DNA of 64,000 nucleotides from HKST-UBA178 sp965223815 (lineage in GTDB: Bacteria; Pseudomonadota; Gammaproteobacteria; Chromatiales; Chromatiaceae), in the NCBI GenBank assembly GCA_965223815.1, contig OZ245019.1:620001-684000 (forward strand). Reading direction: 5' to 3'. The first letter of the stretch is position 1, and every line of letters starts with the position of its first letter. Under the pieces are notes generated by a model. That model was not told the DNA's origin. It did no database searches and was given only the letters and a program-made list of their open reading frames with translations. Below, in pieces: positions 61,494 to 64,000 of this stretch. The position numbers were made by a program, and so were the translations under genes.

Positions 61494-63872
61494 CTAACGC
61501 CGGGCGAACAGCAGCGGCACCACGTCTTCGAAATTATCCGCGAAATGGACGCGTATGCCCTTGCGGATATTGTCCGGTACCTCTTCGTACTCTCCCCGGT
61601 TTTCTTCGGGCAGTATCAACTCTTTTATGCCCGCCCTGCGGGCGGCGATCATCTTCTCCTTGATACCGCCCACCGGGAACACCTGTCCCGTCAACGTGAG
61701 CTCACCGGTCATGGCGATGGGCCTTACGGGTTTGTTCAACGCCAGCGAGAGCAGCGCGGAAGCCATGGTAATACCGGCACTGGGGCCGTCCTTGGGAGTG
61801 GCGCCGGCGGGTACATGGAGATGGATAAAGCTCTCTTCGAAAAACTTGGGGTCGGCGCCAAATGCCTGGGCGTTGCCGACCACATAGCCGTAGGCAATCT
61901 CCGCGGACTCCCGCATCACATCCCCCAGCTGCCCGGTCAGCTTGAACCCGCGGCTGAAGCCGTGGGTCTTGGCAGCCTCTATGCTCAGGGTTGCGCCGCC
62001 CATGGAGGTCCAGGCGAGTCCGGTAACCACCCCCGGGCCTCCCAGATTGCGCTCGTCCCTGAACAGCGGGCTGCCCAGCTGTTCCTTGAGATCCGCCTCC
62101 TCTATCACAATGGGTTTCTGCTCCCCATCCAGGATTCGCACCACCGCTTTACGGATAAGCTTGCTGATCTGCTTCTCCAGGCGCCGCACGCCCGCGTCCC
62201 GGGCATAGCCTTCGATGATGGCTTTCAGGGTCTTGGCATGGATTTTTACGTCGTTGCGCTTCAGGCCCGCACGTTTCAATTGCCTGGGCAGCAGGTAGCG
62301 GCGGGCGATCTGCAGTTTCTCCTGGGCGATATAGCCGGGGAGAGAGATGACCTCCATGCGGTCCAGCAGCGGGGCGGGGATGCTGTCCAGCTGATTGGCG
62401 GTGCAGACAAACAGCGTTTTCGAGAGATCGAAGCGCAGATCCAGATAGTGGTCGAGAAAGTCGCTGTTCTGCTCCGGATCCAGCGCCTCCAGCAGCGCCG
62501 AAGCGGGATCGCCGTGGAACGAGGCGCCGATCTTGTCGATTTCGTCGAGCATGATCACCGGGTTCTCTGTACCCGCCTCCTTCATGGACTGGATGAACTT
62601 GCCGGGCATGGCGCCGATGTATGTGCGCCGGTGGCCCTTGATCTCCGCCTCGTCGCGCATACCGCCCACCGAGAAGCGGTAGAAACGCCGTCCCAGGGCG
62701 TCGGCGATGGACTTGCCGATGGAGGTCTTGCCCACGCCCGGAGGGCCCACCAGTAGTATGATGGAGCCGCTCACCTCGCCGCGCATGATACCCACGGCGA
62801 GGAATTCGAGGATGCGCTTCTTCACGTCATCCAAACCGTAGTGGTCCTTGTCCAGCGACTTGCGCGCCACCTCCAAATCCAGGAGGTCGTCCGAGTGCCG
62901 GCCCCAGGGCAGCAGCGTGATCCAATCTATATAGTTGCGGGTCAGGGCATATTCCGGCGAGCCGGTCTCGAGAATGGCGAGTTTGTCCATCTCCTCGTCC
63001 ACTCGCTTCTGCGCCTGCTCGGGCAGCGTCAGTGTTTCCAGGCGCTCGCGAAACTTTTCCAGCTCCGCGGTGCGGTCGTCCTTCTCGATGCCTAGCTCCT
63101 TCTGGATGACCTTGAGCTGCTCGCGGAGAAAGAACTCCCGCTGCTGTGTTTCCATGCGGTCCTCAACCGATTTTCGGATCTCAGTCTGGGCGCGGGCAAG
63201 CTCGAGCTCACTGTTGAGCAGCGCCAACACCTTCTCCATCCGCAGCAGCAGGTCCACCGCCTCCAGAATATCCTGGAGCTGGGTCTTGTTGGCGGTGGTG
63301 AGGCTGGCGGCGAAGTCCGCCAGGTGGGAGGGGTCCTCCGGGCCCATGCGGTCGAGGAACATCTTCAGCTCCTCGCCGTACAACGGATTGAGGGGCAGCA
63401 GCTCCTTGATGGTGTTGATCACCGCCATGGAGTAGGCCTTGATCTCCTCCTTTCTGGCGCCCGAGGGATCCTGAAAATAGTGCACCTGAGCGGTGAAGGG
63501 GCTCTTGCGGTCCACCACTTTTTCGATGCGAATGCGCTGCAGGCACTCCACCATGACGTGTAGGTTCTGATCCACCTGCTGTACCCTGTGCACCCGGCAG
63601 ACGCAGCCAATGCGGTAGAACTCTTCGGGCTTGGCCTCTTCCGCGCTGCCGGATTTAGCCAGGACGATACCCAGCAATCCGTGCCCTGCCTCTTCTACCG
63701 CCCGCAGCGTGGGGGTCCAGTGTTTGGCGTCCATCAGCAGGGGAACCGCCTGGCCCGGAAAAAACGGCCGGCTGGTAACCGGGAGCAGATGAATGATTTG
63801 GGGCATGACCTCGCCGGGACGGGCAAGTTCGTGGCTGGCGTCCTGGTCTGCTGCGTGCGCAGTATCGTTCAT
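61494..63872 (-). CDS. lon: ATP-dependent Lon protease
   Basis: The 792-residue protein has a LON substrate-binding N-domain, an AAA+ module with Walker A GPPGVGKTS and Walker B VIMLDEIDK, and a protease domain with the catalytic serine near 698 in KDGPSAG and lysine near 740 in GGIKEK. It degrades misfolded and regulatory proteins in the cytoplasm. The start ATG 63872 is clear. It is a single-gene unit. The 128 bp upstream to the window end shows no convincing promoter. Confidence 0.97.
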   Translation of the reverse strand: MNDTAHAADQDASHELARPGEVMPQIIHLLPVTSRPFFPGQAVPLLMDAKHWTPTLRAVEEAGHGLLGIVLAKSGSAEEAKPEEFYRIGCVCRVHRVQQVDQNLHVMVECLQRIRIEKVVDRKSPFTAQVHYFQDPSGARKEEIKAYSMAVINTIKELLPLNPLYGEELKMFLDRMGPEDPSHLADFAASLTTANKTQLQDILEAVDLLLRMEKVLALLNSELELARAQTEIRKSVEDRMETQQREFFLREQLKVIQKELGIEKDDRTAELEKFRERLETLTLPEQAQKRVDEEMDKLAILETGSPEYALTRNYIDWITLLPWGRHSDDLLDLEVARKSLDKDHYGLDDVKKRILEFLAVGIMRGEVSGSIILLVGPPGVGKTSIGKSIADALGRRFYRFSVGGMRDEAEIKGHRRTYIGAMPGKFIQSMKEAGTENPVIMLDEIDKIGASFHGDPASALLEALDPEQNSDFLDHYLDLRFDLSKTLFVCTANQLDSIPAPLLDRMEVISLPGYIAQEKLQIARRYLLPRQLKRAGLKRNDVKIHAKTLKAIIEGYARDAGVRRLEKQISKLIRKAVVRILDGEQKPIVIEEADLKEQLGSPLFRDERNLGGPGVVTGLAWTSMGGATLSIEAAKTHGFSRGFKLTGQLGDVMRESAEIAYGYVVGNAQAFGADPKFFEESFIHLHVPAGATPKDGPSAGITMASALLSLALNKPVRPIAMTGELTLTGQVFPVGGIKEKMIAARRAGIKELILPEENRGEYEEVPDNIRKGIRVHFADNFEDVVPLLFARR

Positions 63873-64000
63873 AGTGACTTCACACTTCCTAGGGTGTCGG
63901 CAGCCGGTATCGACCCGGAATACCGGTATGGAGTTCGTATGGTTTCAGTTACCCATATCAGGACGATGCGGGTGAATTGCAAGCGCTGTTTGCCAGTTGA

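Overview
The window reads as chromosomal core DNA of a gammaproteobacterium. Gene order (hemA-prfA-prmC-moeB; ispE-tRNA-Gln-prs-rplY-pth; tRNA-Tyr/Gly/Thr-tuf-tRNA-Trp-secE-nusG-rplKAJL-rpoBC; str-S10-spc-alpha; uvrA-MFS-ssb) is the gammaproteobacterial arrangement. A secreted Gly/Tyr-rich protein of the sulfur globule family (59903-60247) and an NnrS protein point to a sulfur oxidiser of the Chromatiales or a related symbiont clade. That lineage is an inference; no 16S rRNA gene is present.

Layout. 1-570 is the 3' end of gatB. 590-2414 (minus) holds a diguanylate cyclase and an orphan receiver-ANTAR regulator. 2634-7826 (minus) is a compact operon hemA-prfA-prmC-unknown-moeB-methyltransferase, with overlaps that suggest translational coupling. 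8023-13402 (plus) holds a TPR lipoprotein, ispE, tRNA-Gln, prs, rplY and pth; lolB, often found before ispE, is not here. A FadL-type porin (minus) lies between pth and the tRNA cluster.

15178-47336 is one almost unbroken block of translation and transcription genes. It runs from three tRNAs, tufB, tRNA-Trp, secE, nusG, rplKAJL and rpoBC through rpsL-rpsG-fusA-tufA into S10-spc-alpha, ending at a terminator after rplQ. The two tuf genes encode identical proteins. The str and S10 operons are fused: tuf and rpsJ are separated by 5 bp with no S10 leader. Regulatory elements include an L10 leader, an rplL-rpoB attenuator, a strong promoter before rpsL, a candidate promoter inside rpsN and hairpins before rpoB, rpsH and rpsM.

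47441-64000 holds an S-adenosyl-L-methionine hydrolase-type protein, uvrA, a YajR-like MFS transporter and ssb. Next comes a five-gene sugar cluster (PLP aminotransferase, GT2, Gfo/Idh dehydrogenase, VTT/DedA-like membrane protein, GT39). Its logic resembles the Arn lipid A modification pathway with different components. After it come nnrS, the sulfur globule gene with a palindrome inside its promoter spacer, a periplasmic metallo-beta-lactamase-fold protein and lon. I saw no CRISPR array, insertion sequence, prophage or rRNA gene.
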